22,021 bases of DNA from RGIG6353 sp045590615 (GTDB lineage: Bacteria > Bacillota > Clostridia > Oscillospirales > SIG627): positions 1 through 22,021 of the forward strand of contig JAZNRH010000076.1 of the NCBI GenBank assembly GCA_045590615.1, written 5' to 3'. Of this stretch, positions 1-7,358 are shown piece after piece (position 1 is the first letter of the stretch; each line of letters begins with the position of its first letter). The notes beneath the pieces are model-generated. The model saw nothing but the letters and a program-made list of their open reading frames with translations, was not told where the DNA came from and made no database searches. Position numbers and translations under genes: made by a program.

Positions 1-78
1 ATAAGCATAACAAATTTTATCCTTATTTTACATATGTTTTCATTGTTTTATGTGGTCTAACCTTTTTTTACATCCCCT
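1..78 (-). repeat. Left copy of a perfect 78-bp inverted repeat
   Basis: Positions 1-78 are the exact reverse complement of 21582-21659; position 79 no longer matches 21581. The window starts inside or at the edge of this copy, so its full length cannot be seen. Read on the minus strand it begins AGGGGATG three bases after the stop codon of the SGNH hydrolase gene, the same relation the right copy has to ispE. It is AT-rich and has no convincing coding frame. It could be one end of a dispersed intergenic element, or the contig may have been broken at a repeated k-mer; the sequence alone cannot decide. Confidence 0.95.
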
Positions 79-81
79 TCT

Positions 82-1116
82 TTATTTCAATATTTTTTTC
101 AATACAGGCTCAACAGCGCGCGCCATTGATTCGAATCCGAAATCGGTCGGGTGAGATCCGTCAACCGTACCCTCGCTTCCACAAAGGCGAAGAAGCTCCT
201 CCAACTCAATAAAGTAAACGTTTTTGTCACCGTTTTTAACTGCGTTTTCGTAGGTCTTTTTGACCATATTGTGCAATTCCCAATATGGTTTGAATCTTGG
301 GCAGGGCATAATAATGATGGGTAAATCGGGTTGCTTTTCACGAATGATTTTGAAAAAGCGCTCGTGCGTTTTTTCAAGATGCTCCAGATTTGGCGCATTC
401 GCTTCGTAGTCATAAACAAATACCGACATATCAAGCTCTGAAATGTATCTTGCCATTTCATCTTCGCCCTTTGCAGAGCCCGAAAAACCAAGATTGATAA
501 AGTCACAATCGAGTCTGTTTGAGAGAATATTGGGATACGCTCTCGACGGTCTTGAGGCACAACCACCTTGAGTAATAGACGAACCGTAGTAAACTACGGG
601 CTTTTCGTAGGTGTAGGGCTTTGGCTCAAGTATTTCACAGTTTTCCTTGAGACCTATGTAAAGCTCAGAAACCTGACTGTAGAGGGGGAAGCCTATCATA
701 ATATCGTGAACGCTTCCGTCGTGCTGAATATCAATGATACTCTCATATCCACCCACAGCCTTAACGGGGGGTATAAAGCTTCTCGAATACACTCCGTCGA
801 TATAAAGGTCAAAGCCTGACGAGCCTTCCATTGCAAAGTGACCGTAGAGATACATCTGAGGCATTACAGCCTTTATTGCAATATACGGACTGTTTGTTCT
901 GAAACGCAGTCTGCCGCCTGAGGTATGCAAATGGAGAGCGTGCACGTTCTTGCTGACACTTTCTGCCACGTCATTCGGCATACGGCGATATTGACCGTCA
1001 AGGTGCTTTACTCCGTAAATCTTAAACGGTGGTGTAAGAGCGTTGATTAAAACGAGGTCCTCTCTGTCAATGTCTGAGTTCAACTTAAAATTCTTGTCAA
1101 TTTCTTCAAGTTTCAT
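82..1116 (-). CDS. SGNH/GDSL-type esterase with N-terminal GxDLY domain
   Basis: This is a 344-residue SGNH hydrolase with no signal peptide, so probably cytoplasmic. Residues 1-165 form a beta-rich domain containing GFDLY (101-105), the signature of the GxDLY N-terminal domain of SGNH-type esterases. The catalytic part has GSSITQG (178-184, nucleophile Ser180), the Gly/Asn oxyanion blocks around 210-213 and Asn240, and DGSHP (Asp319, His322). An upstream ATG at 1161 is open, but the start at 1116 has AGGAGG at 1123-1128 six bases away and avoids a long overlap. That RBS overlaps the stop of the isomerase gene, implying coupled translation. Relatives of this architecture are carbohydrate or acyl esterases; the substrate here is unknown, and deacylation of a sugar handled by the neighbouring isomerase is inference. 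Confidence 0.85.
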   Translation of the reverse strand: MKLEEIDKNFKLNSDIDREDLVLINALTPPFKIYGVKHLDGQYRRMPNDVAESVSKNVHALHLHTSGGRLRFRTNSPYIAIKAVMPQMYLYGHFAMEGSSGFDLYIDGVYSRSFIPPVKAVGGYESIIDIQHDGSVHDIMIGFPLYSQVSELYIGLKENCEILEPKPYTYEKPVVYYGSSITQGGCASRPSRAYPNILSNRLDCDFINLGFSGSAKGEDEMARYISELDMSVFVYDYEANAPNLEHLEKTHERFFKIIREKQPDLPIIIMPCPRFKPYWELHNMVKKTYENAVKNGDKNVYFIELEELLRLCGSEGTVDGSHPTDFGFESMARAVEPVLKKILK

Positions 1117-1126
1117 TTTTTTCCTC

Positions 1127-2119
1127 CTATGCCCAGCTGATAGTGTTGGGTTTTTCTTCATAAATACATATATTTTTCAAAAATTCAACAGCCTTTGCAA
1201 GCCCTTCGTCAATCGTCATAATACTGTCTTCGTGCTCGATTGATAAAACCTTATCGTATCCACAAAGACGCAGATTTGATACGAAATCCTTCCAGAAGCT
1301 TGCATCGTTTCCGTATCCAACCGTACGGAATATCCACGAACGGTGCAGCTCGTCGGAGTAGGGCTTGTTGTCAAGCACTCCGTTTACAGAGGTGTTGAAT
1401 TCATCTATTTTGGTGTCCTTTGCGTGTACGTGGTAGATACAACCTTCAAGCGCTCTGATTGCTTGTATAGGATTAATTCCCTGCCACAAAAGATGTGAAG
1501 GGTCAAGGTTAGCGCCTATAACGTTTCCGATTTCAGTTCCACATTTTTCGGCAACTGCATTGCGTAGCTTCAAAAGTGTTTCAGGGTTGTAAACGCAAAA
1601 GCCGGGGTGCATTTCAAATGCTATGTGCGTTACCTTGTGCTGAAGGGCAAAGCCTGCCATTTCACACCAATAGGGCACAAGCTTTTCGTTCCATTGCCAA
1701 TTGAGAATTGTGAGAAAATCGTCGGGCCAAGGACAAGTAACCCAATTAGGATACTCCGAGCCCTCACTGTCTCCGGGGCAACCCGAAAATCCGACAATCG
1801 TATCAACTCCCATTTTTTCAGCAAGAAGAATTGCGTTTTTGAAATCTGTATCAAAGCTCTTTGCAATTTTTTTGTTCGGGTGTAACGGATTTCCGTGACA
1901 TGCAAGAGCGCAAACTTCGGTGTCATATTTCTTGAAGGTGTCGATAAAGGCTTGATACTCTTTTTCATTTGCGAGCAGAGTCTCGGGATTGCAATGCTCT
2001 TTTCTCGGATATCCTCCTGCTCCGATTTCAACCGATTTTACACCGAGCGAGGAGATTATTGACAGCGTTTCGTCGAGTGTTTTTGAGCCGTAGAGATTGG
2101 CAAGTACAGATAATTTCAT
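1127..2119 (-). CDS. Sugar phosphate isomerase/epimerase-like TIM barrel
   Basis: The 330-residue product belongs to the xylose isomerase-like/AP-endonuclease-2 TIM-barrel superfamily, which isomerises or epimerises sugars and inositol derivatives at a divalent metal. Likely metal ligands are Glu169 (FEMHPG), Asp206 and His209 (LDPSHL), His232 (HVHAKD) and Glu295 (SIEHED), spaced as in the IolE/IolI-type group. A GTG at 2128 is also in frame, but GAAAGG at 2128-2133 lies eight bases before the ATG at 2119, which I prefer. It is the first gene of an operon with the SGNH esterase (9-bp gap) and has its own promoter at 2152-2180. The exact substrate cannot be read from the sequence. Confidence 0.85.
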   Translation of the reverse strand: MKLSVLANLYGSKTLDETLSIISSLGVKSVEIGAGGYPRKEHCNPETLLANEKEYQAFIDTFKKYDTEVCALACHGNPLHPNKKIAKSFDTDFKNAILLAEKMGVDTIVGFSGCPGDSEGSEYPNWVTCPWPDDFLTILNWQWNEKLVPYWCEMAGFALQHKVTHIAFEMHPGFCVYNPETLLKLRNAVAEKCGTEIGNVIGANLDPSHLLWQGINPIQAIRALEGCIYHVHAKDTKIDEFNTSVNGVLDNKPYSDELHRSWIFRTVGYGNDASFWKDFVSNLRLCGYDKVLSIEHEDSIMTIDEGLAKAVEFLKNICIYEEKPNTISWA

Positions 2120-2151
2120 ATTTTTCACCTTTCAAAAAGAATTACATTTAT

Positions 2152-2180
2152 ATTATATATAATTTTTTTGATTGTGTCTA
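2152..2180 (-). promoter_or_regulatory. Sigma-A-type promoter of the isomerase-esterase operon
   Basis: On the minus strand TAGACA (2175-2180), a 17-base spacer and a perfect TATAAT (2152-2157) lie about 30 bases upstream of the isomerase start, in the AT-rich gap after the PHP gene. This suggests the two-gene operon can be expressed separately from the PHP gene. Confidence 0.75.
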
Positions 2181-2212
2181 TTTATTAATTGACTTTAATT
2201 TGAAAAATATTG

Positions 2213-3208
2213 CTATTCGTAGTCGCAAAGGTCATACGCTTGAGTGTAAGCTCTCGTTCCGTCTTTGTTTTCAAAGCGCAGTCTGAAATATCCGTCATCG
2301 CTTCGGAGCTTGAACTCACCTGAGGTTATCTCGTTTCCTTCAGCTCTGATGCAGTCACAGCGTCTGCCCTCGGTTGAAAGAACAACCCTGCTCGATGGAG
2401 AACATTCAAAGCGTACAACGTCGCCCTCAAGCTCAAGGCTGGTTACCTTAACTCCCGTTGAAGCATAGAAATAACCGTTTTTGAGCGCTGAAAATACCGT
2501 TTCGTAATCAAGGCTGTCGCAATTGACGTATATAAAACCACCAAACGAATCACTCTTGACGTTGTGGTTGTCGTCGGCACATACGCACATTACCTTCTTG
2601 CCACTTCTTAGCATTTCATCGAATATGTGCTCGTCGTCATAGTGACCCGAATATACGCAGGAATAGTTGAAAATCTCCATTCCCCACAATCCGTCAAGCT
2701 TGAGGTAATCGGTTGCGTTTTCCAGCGACCAATTGGGGTGATTGTATGTTACGAGGAAGCCTTTTTTGTTTGCTTCTCTGATTATTTTATTTATACCTCT
2801 GGCAGAATATACTCTTTTGAATTCCTTGTCAAATTTTATACGAGCCTTGGTTTCGTCCTTGATGTATTTGTCGTAAAGGGTTGAGTAGCATGGTGTTACG
2901 TCGTTGTGGGGCTCGGGTGAATACAGATTGAGATGACAAGCTTTCATTTTTGTGTTTTTTAAGGTTGATTGAAGTGGGTTTTCTTTTATTGCAATCTCGG
3001 TAGAAGTAATTGCCAGGAAGCTTTCATCACTCAGATGAGAATTGTCTATAATATGCTCGTGGTCGGTAAAGGCAATAATTGAGTAGCCATTTTCCATGTA
3101 CGCTTGCTTGATTTCTTCCGGCGTAAGAGTGCCATCTGAAAGTGTTGTGTGACAATGCATATTGGCTTTATAATAGTTTCTTTTTTTGTCAAGCAATACG
3201 TGTTTCAT
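2213..3208 (-). CDS. PHP-domain metal-dependent phosphoesterase
   Basis: The 331-residue product is a PHP (polymerase and histidinol phosphatase) domain protein, probably a cytoplasmic hydrolase of small phosphate esters. The metal-binding motifs are visible: HCH at 18-20, Asp25 (LSDG), FTDHEH at 47-52, the NHP motif around the middle of the protein (TYNHPNW), and DDNH further on. The last 80 residues look like a beta-rich C-terminal extension. The ATG at 3208 has a good GAGGTGAT site eight bases upstream (3217-3224). The gene lies 93 bp upstream of the isomerase and diverges from the lipoprotein gene. A TATGAT at 3236-3241 could be its -10 box, but I see no matching -35. The PHP superfamily also includes nucleotide phosphatases and polymerase proofreading modules; the substrate here is open. 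Confidence 0.85.
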   Translation of the reverse strand: MKHVLLDKKRNYYKANMHCHTTLSDGTLTPEEIKQAYMENGYSIIAFTDHEHIIDNSHLSDESFLAITSTEIAIKENPLQSTLKNTKMKACHLNLYSPEPHNDVTPCYSTLYDKYIKDETKARIKFDKEFKRVYSARGINKIIREANKKGFLVTYNHPNWSLENATDYLKLDGLWGMEIFNYSCVYSGHYDDEHIFDEMLRSGKKVMCVCADDNHNVKSDSFGGFIYVNCDSLDYETVFSALKNGYFYASTGVKVTSLELEGDVVRFECSPSSRVVLSTEGRRCDCIRAEGNEITSGEFKLRSDDGYFRLRFENKDGTRAYTQAYDLCDYE

Positions 3209-3287
3209 AGTTTATAATCACCTCAGCAATAGTTTATCATAAAGTTTTTTGTTTTGCAATACTATTTTAACAGTTCGATTAATAAAC

Positions 3288-3316
3288 TTGACATGAATGT
3301 AATATTTAGTTATAAT
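3288..3316 (+). promoter_or_regulatory. Consensus sigma-A promoter of the lipoprotein gene
   Basis: TTGACA (3288-3293), exactly 17 bases of spacer and TATAAT (3311-3316) form a perfect consensus promoter. The expected transcript start, near 3323, gives a 25-base leader with AAGGAG at 3336-3341 before the ATG at 3348. Such a strong promoter for a small lipoprotein suggests high or repressor-controlled expression, but no clear operator palindrome is visible. Confidence 0.9.
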
Positions 3317-3347
3317 ATAATTGAAAATCGCTTAAAAGGAGTAAAAG

Positions 3348-3887
3348 ATGAAAAGGATTATTTTGATGCTTTTAGTGGCTTGTGTACTTTTGTGCGCTTG
3401 CAACAGTTCGCAAAAAGAGGTTGAGTTGAGTCTTGATGAGGCAAGGGCGCTTGTCGACCTTGATTATACGTTTACCAACTATTCACGTTATGCTTCGGAT
3501 ATGATTAGTTATAATCAAGAAGAATATGTTCTTAAAGATACTCATATGTTTTTCAGAATTACCGACCCTGACCTCGACACGTGGGCTGATTGGGAAGAAT
3601 TTTGCAAAAGCATATATTGCTCCGATTTGCTTAATACTCGCATAAATGATATAAAAGGTCATGTAATTGACGTTGACGGAGCAACCTATGTGCTTCCCGG
3701 AGGTATGGGACGCCCTATGTCAACGGAATATGAATGTAATATTATAGAGCAAAAAGATGATTACGCCGTTATTCAAGCAATATATAAAGATATACAGGAA
3801 GATACTTATGGCAGAGAAATTATTTACACCTACGAGCTTGAGCACACAGACTCGGGCTGGAGAATAAAATCAGCACGTTATTATTGA
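3348..3887 (+). CDS. Small lipoprotein of unknown function
   Basis: The 179-residue product starts with a type II signal peptide: basic KR at 2-3, a hydrophobic run at 4-17, and a lipobox ending LCAC with the lipidated cysteine at position 18. The mature part is acidic and mixed alpha/beta. Its C-terminal third has alternating hydrophobic strands ending in a YELEHTDSGWRI pattern, of the kind seen in small NTF2-like or cystatin-like secreted domains of Firmicutes; that resemblance is an impression, not an identification. It is the only plus-strand gene in the left 14 kb, monocistronic between a consensus promoter and a two-way terminator. I do not recognise its function. Confidence 0.8.
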   Translation: MKRIILMLLVACVLLCACNSSQKEVELSLDEARALVDLDYTFTNYSRYASDMISYNQEEYVLKDTHMFFRITDPDLDTWADWEEFCKSIYCSDLLNTRINDIKGHVIDVDGATYVLPGGMGRPMSTEYECNIIEQKDDYAVIQAIYKDIQEDTYGREIIYTYELEHTDSGWRIKSARYY

Positions 3888-3912
3888 TATCACTCTATAA
3901 GAGCTTCATAAC

Positions 3913-3943
3913 AAAAAAACAGATACTTGCGTATCTGTTTTTT
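3913..3943. terminator. Bidirectional Rho-independent terminator
   Basis: A perfect stem CAGATAC (3920-3926)/GTATCTG (3931-3937) with a TTGC loop is flanked by seven A (3913-3919) and six T (3938-3943). It works on either strand: it ends the lipoprotein transcript on the plus strand and the tRNA-Glu transcript on the minus strand, starting three bases after the encoded CCA. Confidence 0.9.
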
Positions 3944-3946
3944 GTT

Positions 3947-4021
3947 TGGTGACCCGTACGGGAATCGAACCCATGATTCCACCTTGAGAGGGTGGCGTCT
4001 TAGCCGCTTGACCAACAGGCC
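3947..4021 (-). tRNA. tRNA-Glu (anticodon CTC)
   Basis: The 75-nt cloverleaf is complete, with CCA encoded (complement of 3947-3949). The acceptor stem GGCCTGT pairs with ACGGGTC (with G-U pairs), A is the discriminator base, and the T arm carries GGTTCGATTCC. The anticodon stem CCACC/GGTGG holds the loop CTCTCAA, giving anticodon CTC at 3986-3988, which reads GAG glutamate codons. It has its own promoter (4050-4078) and terminator (3913-3943). The other Glu isoacceptor (TTC), needed for GAA, is not in the window. Confidence 0.95.
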
Positions 4022-4049
4022 GAGTCACGTACCTCTTCGGTACTGACAT

Positions 4050-4078
4050 ATAATATCATAAAAAAAGGGAATTGTCAA
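4050..4078 (-). promoter_or_regulatory. tRNA-Glu promoter overlapping the hemW stop codon
   Basis: On the minus strand TTGACA (4073-4078), a 17-base spacer and TATTAT (4050-4055) lie 29 bases upstream of the tRNA. The -35 box covers the last codon and stop of hemW (4075-4077). The short leader contains a GTACC/GGTAC hairpin (4029-4043) just ahead of the mature 5' end, probably removed by RNase P. Transcripts from hemW may also read into the tRNA, since no terminator lies between them. Confidence 0.85.
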
Positions 4079-5193
4079 GAGAAAATTTGCAAAGAATCAA
4101 GAATTTTCACAATTATTGTGTTTGATACGAAAAAACCTTTTTCGGTGAGTGAGATTTTCTCGCTGCTGTAATTGCAAAGACCTTGATTTACAAGCTGTGG
4201 TATGAGCTCGTGGAAGGCAGTGGTCAGCTTTACGCTGTGCTCGTTTTCCAGCCTTCTGAGGTTTAGTCCGTCTTTCAGTCTCAATGAGAGAAAAATAAAT
4301 TCCTCGGCTCTGTCAAGCGCAGTGTTTTTATAGCAATCCTCTTTTTGAGAGCCTTCCAAAAAGAGCTTTACGCTCGACGGAGTTGAATAGCGCTCGCCCT
4401 TATAATATGAATGTGCAGAAGCTCCGATTCCTATATATTCCTCGCTTTGCCAATATTTCAAATTATGCCTTGAAGGGCGCGTTTTGGTAAAGTTTGATAT
4501 TTCATAATGCTCGTAGCCTGCTTTGCCAAGCTTATCACAAGCCAAGAGGTACATTTCTGCCTCCTCGTCCTCGTTTGGCAGAAAGAGGTTTTCGCCACGC
4601 TTTTGCTTTATTCCGAACACCGTCTTTTCTTCTATGCCGAGCGCATATACCGAGATATGCTCAACGCTGAGTGAAGTTGCGACGTCGAGGGTTTTCTCAA
4701 AGCTATTTACGGTTTGCTTGGGTATGGCGAACATCAGGTCGAGGGAGAGGTTGTCAAAGCCTGCTTTTTTCGCCTTTTCTATAGTGCTTATTGCGTCGTT
4801 TGACGAGTGGGCTCTGCCGAGCATTGACAGCTCGTTATCATTAAAGCTTTGAACACCGAGACTGAGACGGTTAATTCCGATTTCGTGAAACGCCGACAGC
4901 TTGTCATCAATTGAGCTTGGGTTGGCTTCGAGTGTGATTTCGGCATTTTTGTCTAAATCAAAGGAAACTTTTATGCAAGCCATAATTTTTTCAAGCTCGT
5001 CGGGTGTCATAAGAGAGGGAGTTCCACCTCCAAAATAGACGGTGTCTATTGATTCTCTCCCGTAAGAGGACAGCTCACGGCAAAGTGCATGGACGTAGTC
5101 ACCTTTTTGAGAAAGGCCGGCAACAGAGTAAAAATCACAATAGTTGCACTTTTTCTCGCAAAAAGGGAAGTGAACGTAAAGCCCTTTACTCAT
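4075..5193 (-). CDS. hemW: HemW-type radical SAM protein (heme chaperone)
   Basis: The 372-residue product is a radical SAM enzyme of the HemW/coproporphyrinogen-oxidase-like family. The cluster motif CEKKCNYCDF (Cys12, Cys16, Cys19) has Phe rather than a fourth Cys after it, the pattern of HemW rather than HemN. GGGTPS follows near residue 60, and a HemN C-terminal domain closes the protein. HemW is described as a heme-binding chaperone; older annotations call it oxygen-independent coproporphyrinogen III oxidase. A longer open frame reaches 5328, but family alignment places the start at MSKGLYVHFPF (5193). The ATG overlaps the lepA stop by eight bases, indicating coupled translation, as commonly seen for lepA-hemW in Firmicutes. 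The usual next genes (hrcA-grpE-dnaK) are absent; tRNA-Glu follows instead. Confidence 0.93.
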   Translation of the reverse strand: MSKGLYVHFPFCEKKCNYCDFYSVAGLSQKGDYVHALCRELSSYGRESIDTVYFGGGTPSLMTPDELEKIMACIKVSFDLDKNAEITLEANPSSIDDKLSAFHEIGINRLSLGVQSFNDNELSMLGRAHSSNDAISTIEKAKKAGFDNLSLDLMFAIPKQTVNSFEKTLDVATSLSVEHISVYALGIEEKTVFGIKQKRGENLFLPNEDEEAEMYLLACDKLGKAGYEHYEISNFTKTRPSRHNLKYWQSEEYIGIGASAHSYYKGERYSTPSSVKLFLEGSQKEDCYKNTALDRAEEFIFLSLRLKDGLNLRRLENEHSVKLTTAFHELIPQLVNQGLCNYSSEKISLTEKGFFVSNTIIVKILDSLQIFS

Positions 5194-6991
5194 CGAATTT
5201 AAGTACTGCCATAAACGCCTCCTGAGGAACTTCAACAGTACCGAGAGAACGCATCTTCTTTTTACCTTCTTTTTGTTTTTCAAGGAGCTTCTTTTTACGG
5301 GTGATGTCACCACCGTAACATTTCGCAAGGACGTCCTTTCTCATAGCTCTGACGGTTTCTCTTGCGATAACCTTGCCACCGATTGCAGCCTGAACGGGTA
5401 TTTCAAAGAGCTGACGTGGAATATTTTCCTTGAGCTTCTCAACGATTTTTCTTGCTCTGCCGTATGCTTTTTCGGAGTGTACGATAAACGAAAGAGCGTC
5501 AACCATACTTCCGTTGAGCAGAATATCAAGCTTTACGAGGCTTGCTTTTTCATAGCCTGCAAGCTCGTAATCGAGAGATGCATATCCCTTGGTTCTTGAT
5601 TTGAGGGCATCAAAGAAGTCGTATATAATTTCGTTGAGTGGGAGCGAATAGTGAAGCTCTGCACGGTCTGAGGTGATATATTTCATATCCTTGAAAACGC
5701 CTCGTCTTTCCTGGCAAAGCTCCATAATAGTTCCTACGTAATCTACAGGAGTAAGGATTGTTGCCTTTACGATGGGCTCGCAGGTTTCCTCTGCCTCGTC
5801 GCCCGTCGGGAAGTTCTGGGGATTGTCAATATACTTGATTTCCCCGTTCTTCATTTTTATTTTATAGATAACGCCGGGCGCCGTTGTGATAAGGTCAAGA
5901 TTGAATTCTCTTTCAAGTCTGTCCTGAATTACTTCCATGTGAAGTAATCCGAGGAATCCACATCTGAAGCCAAAGCCCAGAGCAATTGAGCTTTCTGCCT
6001 CAAATATGAGGGCGGCGTCATTGAGCTGAAGCTTTTCGAGTGCGTCTCTTAAATCTCCGTATTTTGCTCCGTCTGCAGGATAAATTCCACTGTATACCAT
6101 TGGCAGAGCTTTTTTGTAGCCCGGAAAAGCTTCTTCGGTTGGGTTTTCGGCAAGCGTTACCGTGTCGCCGACGTTGGTTTCTGAAAGAGATTTTATGCTT
6201 GCAGTAATGTAGGCAACCTCGCCTGACATAACGCAGTCTCTGCTTTCCATTCCAAAGGGTCTCAGGTGACCTACCTCAACTACGTCAAATTCTGCTCCTG
6301 TGTTGAACATTCTTATTCTATCGCCTGCACGAAGCTGACCTTCGAAGATGCGAACGTATACTATTACTCCTCGGTACGCATCGTATACTGCGTCGAATAT
6401 GAGTGCCTTGAGAGGCTTTTGAGCATCTGTCTTCGGGGCAGGAATGTTGTTGACAACGGCTTTTAATACGTCATCTATGTTAAGTCCTGTTTTTGCAGAA
6501 ATGCAGGGAGCGTCCTCGGCCGGAATTCCAATGACGTCCTCAATTTCTTTTTTCACCTTGTCGGGCTGTGCAGAGGGAAGGTCAATTTTATTTATAACAG
6601 GAAGGATTTCCAAGTCGTTGTCAAGGGCAAGATAGGTGTTGGCAAGTGTTTGTGCCTCGATACCCTGTGAAGCGTCAACAACCAGCAAAGCGCCCTCACA
6701 CGCTGACAGCGAGCGAGATACCTCGTAGTTAAAGTCAACGTGACCCGGGGTGTCAATCAGGTTGAGATAGTAGGTTTCGCCGTCATCTGCGTGATATTCC
6801 AGCTTTACAGCACGTGCTTTTATTGTTATGCCACGCTCACGCTCGAGCTCCATATTGTCGAGCAGCTGCTCCTCCATCTCACGTTGACTGACCGTGCCCG
6901 TCGCCTCAAGCAGACGGTCGGCAAGTGTGCTCTTGCCGTGGTCAATATGCGCGATTATTGAAAAGTTCCTGATATTTTCGGGTTTGTACAT
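5186..6991 (-). CDS. lepA: Elongation factor 4 (back-translocating GTPase)
   Basis: The 601-residue product has the normal length and full motif set of LepA/EF4: P-loop AHIDHGKST (14-22), DTPGH (80-84) and NKID (134-137), then EF-G-like domains II, III and V and the LepA-specific C-terminal domain ending in a lysine-rich stretch. It is a ribosome-bound GTPase thought to help stalled translation or 30S assembly. The ATG at 6991 has GAGG about eight bases upstream. It is the first gene of the lepA-hemW pair, read after the ferredoxin gene and its hairpin terminator. No workable promoter is seen directly in front, so transcription may depend on readthrough or an unrecognised signal. Confidence 0.97.
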   Translation of the reverse strand: MYKPENIRNFSIIAHIDHGKSTLADRLLEATGTVSQREMEEQLLDNMELERERGITIKARAVKLEYHADDGETYYLNLIDTPGHVDFNYEVSRSLSACEGALLVVDASQGIEAQTLANTYLALDNDLEILPVINKIDLPSAQPDKVKKEIEDVIGIPAEDAPCISAKTGLNIDDVLKAVVNNIPAPKTDAQKPLKALIFDAVYDAYRGVIVYVRIFEGQLRAGDRIRMFNTGAEFDVVEVGHLRPFGMESRDCVMSGEVAYITASIKSLSETNVGDTVTLAENPTEEAFPGYKKALPMVYSGIYPADGAKYGDLRDALEKLQLNDAALIFEAESSIALGFGFRCGFLGLLHMEVIQDRLEREFNLDLITTAPGVIYKIKMKNGEIKYIDNPQNFPTGDEAEETCEPIVKATILTPVDYVGTIMELCQERRGVFKDMKYITSDRAELHYSLPLNEIIYDFFDALKSRTKGYASLDYELAGYEKASLVKLDILLNGSMVDALSFIVHSEKAYGRARKIVEKLKENIPRQLFEIPVQAAIGGKVIARETVRAMRKDVLAKCYGGDITRKKKLLEKQKEGKKKMRSLGTVEVPQEAFMAVLKFDE

Positions 6992-7024
6992 TTTTTTCCT
7001 CTTTATATATGAATTTTAAGAAAT

Positions 7025-7060
7025 ATAATCAAAATGGGGGTGTCGCAAAGGCGGCACCCC
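7025..7060 (-). terminator. Hairpin terminator after the ferredoxin gene
   Basis: A 10-bp stem (one G-U pair) between 7037-7046 and 7051-7060 with an AAAG loop is followed on the minus strand by ATTTTGATTATATTTC, a broken rather than pure T-tract. It lies between the ferredoxin stop and lepA. A 14-bp perfect palindrome AGCTATATATAGCT (7066-7079) sits just before it in the transcript. Termination is probably partial. Confidence 0.65.
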
Positions 7061-7091
7061 AGAGAAGCTATATATAGCTCCGTCTTGTTGA

Positions 7092-7262
7092 TTATTCAGC
7101 CTGAGGAGCTTCAACAGGGCAAACGCCTGCGCAAGTACCGCAATCGATGCACTGGTCTGCGTCAATAACAGCCTTTCCGTCAGCCTCGCTGATACATTCA
7201 ACGGGACACTCGCCGATGCAAGCGCCACAGTTGATGCACTCGTCTGTGATTTTGTAAGCCAT
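7092..7262 (-). CDS. Two-[4Fe-4S] ferredoxin
   Basis: The 56-residue clostridial-type ferredoxin has two CxxCxxCxxxCP motifs: Cys9, 12, 15, 19 and Cys38, 41, 44, 48, each supplying ligands to the two clusters in the usual crossed way. It is a low-potential electron carrier typical of anaerobes. An upstream in-frame start at 7277 exists, but GGAGG lies eight bases before the ATG at 7262, and MAYKITDEC is the standard N-terminus. It sits between ricT and lepA with its own probable promoter (7294-7322) and terminator, so it is likely a single-gene unit. An extra Cys23 occurs between the motifs. Confidence 0.95.
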   Translation of the reverse strand: MAYKITDECINCGACIGECPVECISEADGKAVIDADQCIDCGTCAGVCPVEAPQAE

Positions 7263-7293
7263 TTCAGTTACCTCCATTTCTCAGTTTTTTACT

Positions 7294-7322
7294 ATTGTAA
7301 CATATTAATTTAATAATATAAA
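7294..7322 (-). promoter_or_regulatory. Probable promoter of the ferredoxin gene
   Basis: On the minus strand TTTATA (7317-7322), 17 bases and TACAAT (7294-7299) precede the gene by about 30 bases. The match is moderate (four and five of six positions), supported by the position and by the AT-rich hairpin just upstream. Confidence 0.45.
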
Positions 7323-7325
7323 TAG

Positions 7326-7358
7326 ATTTTTGAAAAATTTTTTTATTTTTTCAAAAAT
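7326..7358 (-). terminator. AT-only hairpin at the end of ricT, possible weak terminator
   Basis: ATTTTTGAAAAA (7326-7337) and TTTTTCAAAAAT (7347-7358) form a perfect 12-bp stem with one G-C pair, starting next to the ricT stop codon. No U-run follows on the minus strand, so termination is uncertain; it may instead protect the mRNA end. Confidence 0.4.

Noticed and set aside
3231..3259. TTGCAA-N17-TAAACT as the promoter of the PHP gene
   Set aside because: The expected start would coincide with the ribosome binding site, and each box matches only four of six positions.
5194..5328. Longer N-terminus for HemW
   Set aside because: It would overlap lepA by about 140 bases and adds a basic, unrelated sequence; the family start is at 5193.
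7004..7032. TTGATT-N17-TATATA as a lepA promoter
   Set aside because: The start point would fall at or beyond the ribosome binding site, leaving almost no leader, and both boxes are weak.
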